From positions 26,921,501 to 26,985,500 of the forward strand of contig NC_081818.1 in NCBI RefSeq assembly GCF_030704535.1: DNA of 64,000 nt, in the 5' to 3' direction. Shown piece by piece: positions 33,400-44,615 of this stretch (position 1 is the stretch's first letter; each line of letters opens with the position of its first letter). The notes beneath the pieces are model-generated. The model was not told the DNA's origin and made no database searches. It saw nothing but the letters and a program-made list of their open reading frames with translations. The position numbers and the translations under genes were made by a program. This stretch comes from Vitis vinifera. Taxonomy: Eukaryota > Streptophyta > Magnoliopsida > Vitales > Vitaceae.

Positions 33400-36300
33400 G
33401 CTGTGGAACGTGAGTTCAGTCGGTTAGAAACTCATGATCAAATTTTGCCATTCGTACACTTTGAGATGATAATTCCGTACCCAGTTATGCAGCGGTTCTT
33501 TTAGAACCGCTAGAAACTTTCAAATTAAAATTTTGTATGATATATTATATAATTAAAAAATTATTTTGAAAATGATTTATAAAAAATTCTCCCAATTTTT
33601 AAAAATAATTTTTAAAAAAATTGTTAAATACCCAATCTCTATAAAATAAAATATAAAAAGATAAAATAAAGCTTTTTAAATTTCTAACGCTTTTCAAAAT
33701 TAGGATTCTTAATCAAATTTAAGTCTATCTTGACTTTCATAATAAATAATTTTAATTTTTTTTAAATTTGTATATCTTATATTCATCAATATATTAAATT
33801 TATATTTAATCGATTAATTAATTATACTTTTTAGATTGCTTTTATATCAATTTTTTATTATTTTATTCATGGTAACAACACTTTTATTTTGATTGTTTTA
33901 TTTTCACCTTATTCATATATAAATTACTTTTTATACATTTATATTTCAAAATATTTAATTCATGTTTTTTTATTTTTACTAGTAATTGAACACATGCGCG
34001 TTTAACATGGGTCATGTTGGTTTGTAGGTTGTCCAAAAACATTATCTGAATTAATTATATATAATATGTAATATATAATAATGATATAATGATAAAATAC
34101 AAGCGTAGATAATAGAAATGATAAAGTTATTTTTGAAAACAAAAATGTTTAAATATTTCATACTTTTATACGTAGCATAGATAAATTTATCAAAAAATTT
34201 ATGTATACAAATTTTATTAATTTGAAAAATCTTTTATTGTTGTGTTATATCCTTTTTTTTTTTAAATGGAAATGATAATTTAGATTAGAAAAAGTTTATA
34301 TTTCAATTTTATATATTTTTAAATATTAATTTTATAATTATTGATATTTTGCATTTGATAAATATTAATTTTATATTTAAGCGAATTTAAAATTTTAATA
34401 GTAATATGATTTTTTACATATGGATATAATTATTTTACAAAAAAATATATTATTTTTATCCAAGTTAATGTAATTTTTTCATCTCTCCCCAAAAAGATTA
34501 TAAAAAATATCTATTTAAAAAAAAATTTCCAATTTCCCAAAAAAAAAAACATTTTTGTATGTTATATAATCGTCCAAAGATAATAAAAAATAAATTAATT
34601 TTAAAAATAATTCATCGATATTCACAAATATCTAAATAAAACACAACCTATTAATTTGATCATTTAAAACTTCAAATAAATTAAAAGGAAAAAAACTAAA
34701 TAAAATTTTTATTATTTATGTTACAAAAACCCATAACTTTTTTATAAATATAAATGAAAGTTCTAAATGATTTTAAATTATTGGATTAATAAATATAATC
34801 ATCATCGTGTATCTACATTTTTCGATCTTGTTTTTTCAAGAAAAGTGTGTTGACCTCCTTGCTTGCCAATGACCTAAAACAAAAATAAATCACAAAAAAA
34901 AAAATTAATTAATTAAACACAAGCAAATGATATATTCTTACAAAATAATAATAATAATAATAATAATAAAGTAACAAGAAAACTAACAATTCTTTTCAAA
35001 AAGAATGAAAATTTTTGAATCTTATAACAAGTTGAACCCAAAAAATAAATCAAATGAATAGACCCAAAAAATATCATGAAGAATCAACATCAAAAATTGA
35101 TCTCAAAATAATAACTCTGAAGAATCAATATAATAAACTTTTGATTCCCTATTGAAGAATCAATATAATAAAGAAGAATCAATATAATAAAATTTTGATT
35201 CCCTAAAATAAAGAATCAGATATGTGGTGATAATAAAATTAAAAAATATATAAATAAAAAATTGACAAATCATTAAAAATAAGAAATGTTAAATAAGTAA
35301 AAACATAACAATTTAAATTAACAACCTATTCATAATTAAACAATTATAAAAAGAAAATATAGATACTTCTCAAGACATAATATCTATGCAACAAATTCTT
35401 TAGTGAGGATTCTTCATCCTTTTCGCATGTCCTCCATTTTTCAAATATCATAAAAATATATTGAGTTGTTGTCTACCTAATATGAAGAGATGATATGAAG
35501 AGATGAAAAGCGACATGTAGTTTATGAAAATTTTCTATTAACTACTTCATATGAAATAAGTAATATAAATAAAAATGATAGACAATGGAAGATGTTGAAG
35601 CATATTAGAATTTAATAAAATGAGTAGAAAATAAGAGTAATAAATAAAAGGAAACATAAAAGCATATTAAAATTTAGTAGGACAAACATATTTAAGGGGT
35701 AAATTAATGAGATGAAAAAATTGACTTTTACGTTTTAATTTGTTAATATTTATTATCTTTTGAAATAAAAGTTAAAAGATCATGATAATTTTAAATTCAT
35801 AAAATATTGATGATATTTAAATATATTTTTTAATTAATAAACTTATAAAATAAAAAGGAATTATAAAAAGTAACATAAAAACATGAGGAATATAAAATAA
35901 ATAAATAATAATCATTAACATTTACCAAGATAATTAGAATCCAGTATAATTTATTTTTAAGAATCTTTTTACACAATAAAAACTCAAAATACAAATTATA
36001 ATTATTATAAAAAAAATTTAAGAGAAAAACTCATAAAACAAACATCATAATTAATTACATCTAGATATCATATATGAATTGGTACATATGAAAAGTCATA
36101 TATATAGAATTAATTGATATGAATGAGCGTGTACAAAAAGTCATTTTAGGGAATGAAACCATGTGAAAAAAAGATATTTTTTTAATGAGATATATAAAAT
36201 AAATAAATAATGATTTTTAATATTTATTTTGATAAATAAGTATTCATAAAAAAATTAATTTCAATTAATATAACAATTTATTAAATTTTTTTATGAAAAA

Positions 36301-38000
36301 CTTATAACATCTGCAAAAAAATTGAAATAACCATTAAAACAATAATATATCATTATCATATTAATTGAATACACATTAAAGAAATATTTTTGTTTAAAAT
36401 TTGGATTCAAAAAAATAAATTAATTCAAACCAATTTTTCGTATTTATGTATTTATTTGATTTTCATTTAAATCTCTTTTTTTATTGAATAAATTAAAAAT
36501 GAAAAATTAAATTATGATAAATTTATCTAAATCAAGTTTTTTTTTAATTTTAAAAAATTATGATAATTTTTTAAAAGAGAAATATTATCTAAATTAAGTT
36601 TTTAAAGGAGAATCATTATCCCAATTTTTTTTAAAAAATAATGATAAACAATGGATATAAACTTATATAATAAAAATGATAAGGCTATTTTTGGAAGAAA
36701 AAAAAGTGTTTAAACACTTCATACTTAATAAAAAAGTGTTTAAACAAGTTACCTGTCATGCCTTAGTTCTATTAGTATGAGTATGGAAATGTATTAATCC
36801 GGGACGGGACAAGTATGAGGACTTATTCAAAACCCAAATCGGGTTTAGGGATTTGGCACCAACTTGCCTAGACCCACCCCTCATATAAGTTTACCAATTC
36901 ACCCTCCAAATAAATAGTTGTTTCAACCTTCATTTGCTGGTTCTCTATGTAGACAACTCCTTTTTCCCCCAATTCTTTTACCCTAAAACCACAACCTATT
37001 TTGTGAGCTTCAAGTTAAAGAACACCCTTAGTAGCTCCCTTAAAACCAAGTTACTACTCCACGTTGTATGTTTCTCAATATCTCATATCATTTTCTTATT
37101 CGTAAATTTTTCTTAACCTTTTTTCTTTGCAATTGTCTTTTCTCTCTTCAATCTCAACCTTTACACTTTTACATCGGTCATGAAGATCCAATGGGATTGT
37201 ATAGAATGGACTTAGACATTTTGATATTTAGGTGAAGTGGTTTAGTTTGGAATTAGTATTCATAGAACTAAGAATGGAATTCGTATTCGTAGAACTAAGA
37301 ATGAGTTATGGAATTATGAAATTGTTTAAGCTCTGTTAACATATACAAAATCTAATATTATTTGTATTTACTATTTGTTGACCCTAAGATTTACAGATTT
37401 GTTGTTGTGAGACCATCACCCTATTTATCCCCCTTCTCTAGGTTGATTACCATAATTTAGATTAGCCTCAAATTCCTAACAGTTGTGTTTGATATATGAT
37501 TTTGTGTTAGAACTTAACCTAACAAAGTACCCATTTGAAGCAAAATAGGACAAGACAAGGCTAAATGAAATTTATTTTTATTTTTATTTTATTTTTTCAT
37601 AAACGAGGATGGGAACACATCAATCCGCCCTGTCCTGAGGTTTGGGGCGAGGATAAGAAATAATTATATAATTGGGATGGAAATGGGATAAAAGTATTTC
37701 ATCCCAAACCCACCCCATTGTCATCCCTGTCATCAATTGCATTAAGTATGTTTGATAAAATAACCTAATATTGTAACTTAACATACAAATTGACTTTGAT
37801 AAATTAATTTAAAGTCTGTTTAGTAGTGATTTTAGAAAGCGTTTTTTATTTTTTTAATATTTGAAAATTTTTATCACTAAAGTATAAAAAATTGTAGAAA
37901 CATTTCCTAAAATCACTATCAAATACACTTTTATATAGCTTAATACAACTTAATGTGTTAAATATAGTTTAATTTCAAAAACCATTATGATTTAGGGATA
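33400..38000. other. Very AT-rich intergenic region
   Basis: No gene recognised. There is an (ATA)n tract at about 34947-34973. A cluster of short repeats (GAAGAATCAATATAATAAA, TTTTGATTCCCT) lies at about 35110-35205. At 37813-37935 a possible small palindromic MITE has ends TTAGTAGTGATTTTAGAAAG and CTAAAATCACTATCAAA. Similar text at about 34100-34180 and 36650-36720 (AAAATGATAA...CTATTTTTGGAA) suggests related repeats of unknown type. Confidence 0.55.
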
Positions 38001-38002
38001 AT

Positions 38003-38860
38003 TAAAGCAAATAATAAACATAAGGTCCACATATTTTGCATTATTAATGCAAAGGACGTGAATCGAAACAAGGAAAAAGTGAGTGGATAATTTTTTTTGG
38101 ACGATCTTTACTCATAGTTATTATAGTTAAAGTAGATAATACATATAAGGTATACATAGTTTGCATTATTAATGCAAAGGACGTGAAATGAAACAAGGAA
38201 AGCGAGTGGATAAATTTTTGGGAGAATTATGTTTTGGGGGTAGATGGGTCCCCAAATTAACAAAAGGTCCATATAACTTTTCAAATTGAGTTGAAGGATA
38301 TGAAATAGTAACGGACAAATATACAAGAACACATATAAAATATTTTATAAAATTAAGTTAAATATTTTTTTTAAATAATTTTTTTTTTCAAAAATACGAA
38401 ATTAAATAAAAGTAGTTTTCAAAAATATTAAATTAAATAATTTTTTTCAAAAATATAAAATTAAATTAAATAATTTTTTTAAATATTAAATTAAATAATT
38501 TTTTTTAAATATTAAATTAAATAAATTTATTTTTAAAAAAATATTAAAATTAAATAAAAGTATTTTAAAAAATATTAAATTACATAAAAATATTTTTAAA
38601 AAATATTAAATTAAATAAAAAATATTAAATTAAATAAAATTATTTTTCAAAAATATTAATTTTTTTTCTCAAAATCAACTAAGGGCATTTTTGGAAATAC
38701 TGAAGGATGATATCCTTCAACTCAATTTTCATACTTTCATTAGGTCTTGAGCTCAATTTAAAGAGTTACGTGGACCTTTTGTTAATTTGGGGACTCATCT
38801 ACCCCCAAAACATAATTCTCCCTAAATTTTTTTGGACTATCTTTACTCGTAGTTATTATT
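38003..38860. repeat. 125-bp tandem duplication; second unit holds a MITE
   Basis: TTGCATTATTAATGCAAAGG occurs at 38036 and 38161, a period of 125 bp. Unit 1 ends with GAGTGGATAATTTTTTTTGG and then GACGATCTTTACTC. In unit 2 the same stretch is split by the element at 38220-38822, after which GGACTATCTTTACTC resumes. Confidence 0.88.
38220..38822. mobile_element. Mutator-like MITE (603 bp) with 9-bp TSD and long terminal inverted repeats
   Basis: TAAATTTTT flanks the element at 38211-38219 and 38823-38831. Both ends start GGGAGAATTATGTTTTGGGG and remain nearly identical in inverse for about 72 bp. The likeness then continues after a roughly 32-bp extra segment in the right arm. A 9-bp TSD with long inverted repeats is typical of Mutator-like elements. 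The interior is a low-complexity array of ATTAAATTAAATAATTT units with no coding capacity. Confidence 0.88.
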
Positions 38861-39714
38861 ATTATCATCATCATCATTATTATTATTAAGGTTGTTGTCT
38901 TAAAAAAAAATTCTGAAATTGTCATATTCACCTGCATCAATTTTAACTAATATTTGCTCTCATTAAATTTAACTAGTATTTACCTTCATTAATCTTAAAT
39001 AATAAATTTATTTATTAGACATCCACTTTAAAAAGTCTTGTAGATGTTTAAAACAAATATGAAATATTTTTGTAAAAAATAAATAATAGATCTTAAATGT
39101 ATGCTAAACCAACATGAGTTAAACACCCAATACGTGTTGGTCTCATTTTTATTTTTAACAAAATTAAATGTCAATACCCATAAATAATAACACAATAAAA
39201 TACTTGCAAGTAAAAAAGGTAAAGAGACACAAATACAATTTCATAATTTATAGTAATTGGGCACAACCCGAACTTACAGTCACAGTCAACTTGGTTCAAT
39301 TTTAGGCTTATGGAAACATATTATTCCAATAATCCATCTACTTTCAGTTTAGGAAGCTATTAAAATTGATTTAATATATGTGTATGTTTATGATTAGAAA
39401 AAGGTTATGAAAAAAATTTTATTTGTCTATGATTTTCCACAAAGAATATAAATTTTGTCACAAATTTGGAAGCTATTAAAATTATAGCATGTGGATCATA
39501 CAAGAGGTACTGCTCAGGCATCCAGCAGATACAAGGAAAATCTATGGTTTTCTGTGTGCTGCAAAAGATGGGAATTATAGCATTTCTAAACATGAGTAGA
39601 TAGAACCCATGAGGAGAGAAATTATCAATGGTGTTTGCTCTAAAGGATTGAATCTTTTCAAAGCTGAAAAGGGGTGAGCTTATCAGCCTAACCCAAAAGC
39701 AGATGACTTTAGAG

Positions 39715-40808
39715 TCATTCATATAAAGGCTTAAAGTTCTTGTAAGCTATAACTGCATAGAAGGGGTCTGAACCGGACAAAAATCCCAGCAACCTCGCGA
39801 TCCAACTGAGAGGCCCCTTGTCCTCTTGAGCACCATTAGTAGCTGGTAATTTCCGGATGGTTTCAGGTTGTGTGAATCCTTCCACACATTGGAAGTACTG
39901 TACTACTAGTTGCACCCGGCTGTATGCAGTTCCATCTCTCCATGCACTGATGGCTTTCTCGTAGAATAATCGGTTACTGAAGCTGACAATGAACACCCCT
40001 CCTGGCCTTAACACCCGAAACACCTCTGCAAATACCTGTAGTAGGGTAAATTCAGGTCACTTATTAAGTCCTAATCTTACTCAAATTCTCAAGGTCTCAC
40101 ATTTTTGCTGATATGTGAATGTCTTAGTGTAGAGAAATACCCCACTTGTAAACCTACATCAGTCTCAGAATTTCTTCAATTTTTCATAGGAGTAAAATTT
40201 GCGTACATATTAACATATTGGGGTTTTTTTCTTCCTTTATTTTTTTAAAGGTGAGCGAAAAATTATCATCTGACCTTTTCAGGATATTGAAGATACTGCA
40301 CACTAACTGTGCACAAGACAGCATCGAAATTGCAACTGTCGGATTCCAACTTCTGATCCTGATTGAGATCCTTCACAAAGAAATAATCTAGCCTGGGGTT
40401 CTTGGCAAGCTCTTGTGCATTGAGCCCATGTCCCACCACTCTTTTGTACTCTATTTCTTTAGGTAGATGGCTAACCCATGAGCTCATGAGGTCCAGAATC
40501 TCTGAACCAGGGCTCAACCGTTCCCTGTAAAGATCGGTCAGTGTGGAAATGAAGCCACTGTCAACATGGGTCACAAAGCGTGGGTAGGCATAGAATTCTC
40601 GATCTGGGTAAGCGTTGAATTTGGTTCTACCTTCTTGAGTTAGAACAAGACGCTTGATTTTGCCTGCTGAGGATTGCTTTGGTTCATTTTTTTCATTGAT
40701 ACTGTTTGCAATCCTTGAAGGGAAGCTTCTGGCTTTGAATGGGATAGAGGAGAAGTTCGTTGGAGTAGATGGGTGCCACGGCTTGGGATTTGGGTGAAAT
40801 GTAAGCAT
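39715..40808 (-). CDS. S-adenosylmethionine-dependent methyltransferase-like protein, probably plastid
   Basis: Two exons, 40275-40808 (178 codons) and 39715-40035 (106 codons plus stop), joined by a GT-AG intron in phase 0, give a 284-residue protein. The first 35 or so residues (Pro, Ser, Phe, Arg; few acids) look like a plastid transit peptide. Class I methyltransferase landmarks are ILDLMSSWVSHLP (motif I position), VVGHGLNAQELAKN, FDAVLCTVSVQYL (motif II region) and VFRVLRPGGVFIVSFSNR (motif III). The Gly-rich motif I loop of standard enzymes (GxGxG) is absent, which is a feature of this uncharacterised plant subgroup as I recall it. The substrate is not known. No stop or frameshift was seen. 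Confidence 0.88.
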
Positions 40809-43340
40809 GGTCCTTGGATCAATACAGTTCTTTTAAGATACCTTCCAACTCCAGTATAGATATACGTTAAGGGATAAGTGTTTAGTGGTCGTGAGCACTT
40901 GCAGGCTGTAGCTCCCCAAAATGGGTTCATGATGTCTCAAAAGTCAGAACTTGGGTGGAAAAAGTACTCACCAGCATATGTGGGTGATCCCAATTCCCAG
41001 CAGCCCATGAGCTGTTTTCGGCCATGGCCCAGCTCAATCTCTAGGCATATTTCTAAAAGGAACAACCACCCAGCAAAAGCCCAGCCCTATAGAGACAACA
41101 CCCCTGATTACCAGCATTTTGTATAGTAAAAATAGAAGTATAGTTGGCCTTAAAGCCGATTTTTTCTGGCACTTGTTCCTTATTCATTATGTGGGACCAT
41201 CTTCTTTCCATCTTTCCATGTGAACCAGATGAAGATGAGCAAATAGTCCTCACATACTGCTTTATGGTTTGTTGGGATAACAATGATTAATCAAGGAGAA
41301 TGAAAATGCAGACGTGCGTGTATCTTTGATTGAGCTTTGTGCCATTATATTTCTTGTTCTTTATTTAGGCTTGAGAGAACAGAGTCATTCCACGTCTCCA
41401 TCATCCACATTTAGAGGCTTTTTCTTTTGATCAAAAGAAGGCAAATGAGGACTGGAGCTGTCTCTCATCTTGGCCAAAACTCCGGTCCCCAAGTCTATAT
41501 CACCCACATTTAGGGGCTTTTCTTGTAATAAAAAAGAAGGCTTGACAAATCGGAGTTCTGGCTCTCTGGGACTATTGTTGTCACTCCAACTTAGCCACGA
41601 CCATGAAAAAAGACAAGACTAATGATGATTTGCTTGCACAAACGTGTATTGAGGCCTTGTAAAAACATCAAGAGAGATGATACCATATGTTTCTCAAAAG
41701 AAATGTCACGAATAATTATACCCCCCACCCAGCCCCCGGGGGGGGCCCTCCCCTTCACTTGCCTCCCCGCAAATCCCAACTTCCCTCGTTCCAATCATCA
41801 CTTTGCCCTTCTCCCCCTGCAAAAATTTTGGACATTCTGGATGCAATTAAGGTTCAAAAGGGATTCTTCACACTTTTCTTTTTGGTAATAAAGAAGTTTA
41901 TGAGGAAAATCTCCTTAAAAACATGAACATGGTATTAATATCTACGAATCTCCATGCAAGCACGCACGCACAGAGACACATCCAGACAAAAACCTTTGCA
42001 AAGAAACCATGCCATGTCCCTAAGGTTGGAAACCTTTCACCCCCAAGAAGAAAAAGAAGAATTTGGATGCAAATTGAATAAAAAAGGGAGAGGCAAAGAG
42101 AAAGGAGCAGCCCACAAGGCATGATTGCAAGAGCAATTGAGTTCCAGCTCATTAGACCTTCTAAAGGGCAATCCAATCCAATTCAATTGGTGGGTCCAGA
42201 CTCCTCTGCACGTGCAACATGGACACTGTAGAGAGGGACAAAGATCAAACCCCATTTGCCTCCCTCTTTTGCTTTACCAATGGGGTCCCCTACAACTCAA
42301 TTGGTTGTGTTCAAACTCACAAACTGCCGAAAAAATGTGTGCGGTGCTGCAAACCGGTGGGTCTACAAATTGGTCTGTTCTCCATTCCAAATATCCACAT
42401 CATGCCCACACAAACCAACCAAATTTCTTCAACCCTTTTATACTCCCCTTTTGCTATTGCTTTGAAAAGGGATTTGAATTTTCACCGAGTATGTTCCCTT
42501 GTGGCCATGCCTTTAGGGAACCAATGCCCACTACATTATGTGGGTTGAAGTCTTTGATTACTGTTTGAGCTAGTGTTTTTGTGACATGCCCACGTAGGGT
42601 TGAAGAAAATTTGCGACATTGAGGGCCAAATCCAAAAGGGTTTGTAGCCTAGCAGGGAGGGTAATTGAGTATCCATTTATGACAATATCACTCGTGAGGC
42701 TGAAGATTGATTTTAATTGGAGGCCAAATTTACGAGGATCTGGGGTTTGAGGAGGGTTAATTGGGATGACTTTCCTTTGAATTTATTGAAACTTTTTTTT
42801 TTTTCCTCTCTAAAAGATACAATGATGGCACCTTTGTTATCATCTTTCCTTGAAAGTGTCTTCAATGGTGTTTTTCTTTAGAGTAATGTTGTACAAATTC
42901 ATGGAAGATGGTGAATAACAAAGTTTTTTCTTTATGAAAAGAAATTACAAAATAAATATCTACATATTTTATTTAAAAAATAATCATAATATTTTTCAAA
43001 GTTAAACTTTATAACATCTTTAAAAAAACTTTGACCTTCAAGTAAAAGATTTTAAATTATAGATACTTTTTTTGTTAAACAATCTAGTGTTCTATATATT
43101 TGTTTCTTTATAAATATGATAATAAATACAAACATTAAGTTCTTGAATCATCTTCTAAATATTTTTCATTAACAACATACATAATAAAATTAGAAAACAT
43201 TCTACAATAATTATTGACGCAATCTCCATATGCCTATTTGCAATCATTTTTATTATACCATTAGGATTTCTAATAATCCATCCTGATACACTTTTATTAA
43301 GTAAATAACAAAGTTGTGACTTTTAAATTCTCTCTGTTTA
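40809..43340. other. Region between two divergent genes, no gene recognised
   Basis: Contains a weak direct repeat (CACATTTAGAGGCTTTTTC at about 41407 and CACATTTAGGGGCTTTTC at about 41511). A C/G homopolymer block lies at about 41720-41755, with CCCCCGGGGGGGGGCCC. Moderately GC-rich sequence follows at 42000-42650. Open frames at 42125-42568 on the plus strand resemble nothing known. It includes the promoters of the methyltransferase (left) and the P450 (right). Confidence 0.5.
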
Positions 43341-43348
43341 ATTTATAA

Positions 43349-43756
43349 AAGTTAGATTCACCTACAAAGAAAAAAGAATAAAAAAACTTGAAAAAAAATC
43401 ATGTCTATTTGGCTTTTCCTTTTTTCTTTTCAATCCTATAATAATTATAATAAGGTATTAAAGATGGGATGAGAGTAAATCCCCATAGTTTGAAAATTAA
43501 AGAAATTAAAGATTTCTAATTATATACATACATACATATATATATATATAACAAATTTAAAGTTAGATTCACCTACAAAGAAAAAAGAAAAAAAAAACTT
43601 GAAAAAAAATCATGTCTATTTGGCTTTTCCTTTTTTCTTTTCAATCCTATAATAATTATAATAAGGTATTAAAGATGGGATGAGAGTAAATCCCCATAGT
43701 TTGAAAATTAAAGAAATTAAAGGTTTCTAATTATATACATACATATATATGTATAT
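43349..43756. repeat. Recent tandem duplication, 211-bp period
   Basis: GTTAGATTCACCTACAAAG occurs at 43351 and 43562. The roughly 200 bp after each are nearly identical, including GGCTTTTCC, TAAAGATGGGATGAGAG and a closing TACATACATATATA tract; I noticed only a handful of differences. It lies about 0.9 kb upstream of the P450 start codon. Confidence 0.92.
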
Positions 43757-44490
43757 GGATATTCTTCAAATATGACTATAGAATGGGATATCATTCTCTC
43801 ATAAATATATTCCTAAACAAACAAATTTTTGTCCTTAGCCTTTTTTGTTTCAAGACAAGATTAAAAGAAGGGAAATTAAATTGAAAATATTACATTCTTC
43901 ATTTGAGTTAAAAAATTTGGTAGTTAAGAGAGAGGGAATGAGAAATATACCGAAAGTATGTTCTTTCATAGATTTGGCCTGTTATATGGCCAAATGAATT
44001 GAAGGAGCGGGCAGTAAAAATGGTAACTGTGATTTATTGAAAGCAAAGTGCTAATGAAAAATATTATTAAAATTGATAATATTAGTGGGTGCATTCCAAT
44101 GTTACTGATCAAAACAGCCAACTAAGTACCACACAAAGCCATAAATTCCCACAAGTCATCATTGCCTTACATGGTAATGGAGCCATGAAGACACGGCCAA
44201 TTGAAGTCAAGTGAGGGCCAAAAAGGAGGAAAATAAATGTTTTCGTCATGAATTCTGAAGATTATTTTAATCAACATCGAATGGCATATATAGTCACTTT
44301 TTTAATTAAAATTTGGGATTGTTTTTCAATCTCCATTTCTGAGATAAGACCACACCCTGTGTAAAAAGAAATCAAAAAGGCAAGAGGGCAATTAATTGAA
44401 AAGATATCAGTCCTTATCTCTTATATTTTTATTTAGAAACGATTGGAGAAGAGAATCTGAGCCTTATATCATTAGATTTGGTCAAGGACA

Positions 44491-44497
44491 TATATAA
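44491..44497 (+). promoter_or_regulatory. Probable TATA box of the P450 gene
   Basis: TATATAA lies about 125 bp upstream of the start codon at 44616, a plausible distance with a leader of roughly 90 bp. Called by motif and position. Confidence 0.5.
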
Positions 44498-44615
44498 TAA
44501 GCAAAGTTGCAGACCAAGAAGTGAGCAGTGGATGGTGGGTACACTAGTCAACCTTGTGGGTTTGGTCTCCTCTTCTCAAGAACTCCCTTGGTAGCAACTA
44601 GCAAGTGGGTTCAAA

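Noticed and set aside
42125-42568. Open frame of 147 codons, plus strand
   Set aside because: No family likeness, no supporting splice pattern, and two other frames are open over the same stretch.
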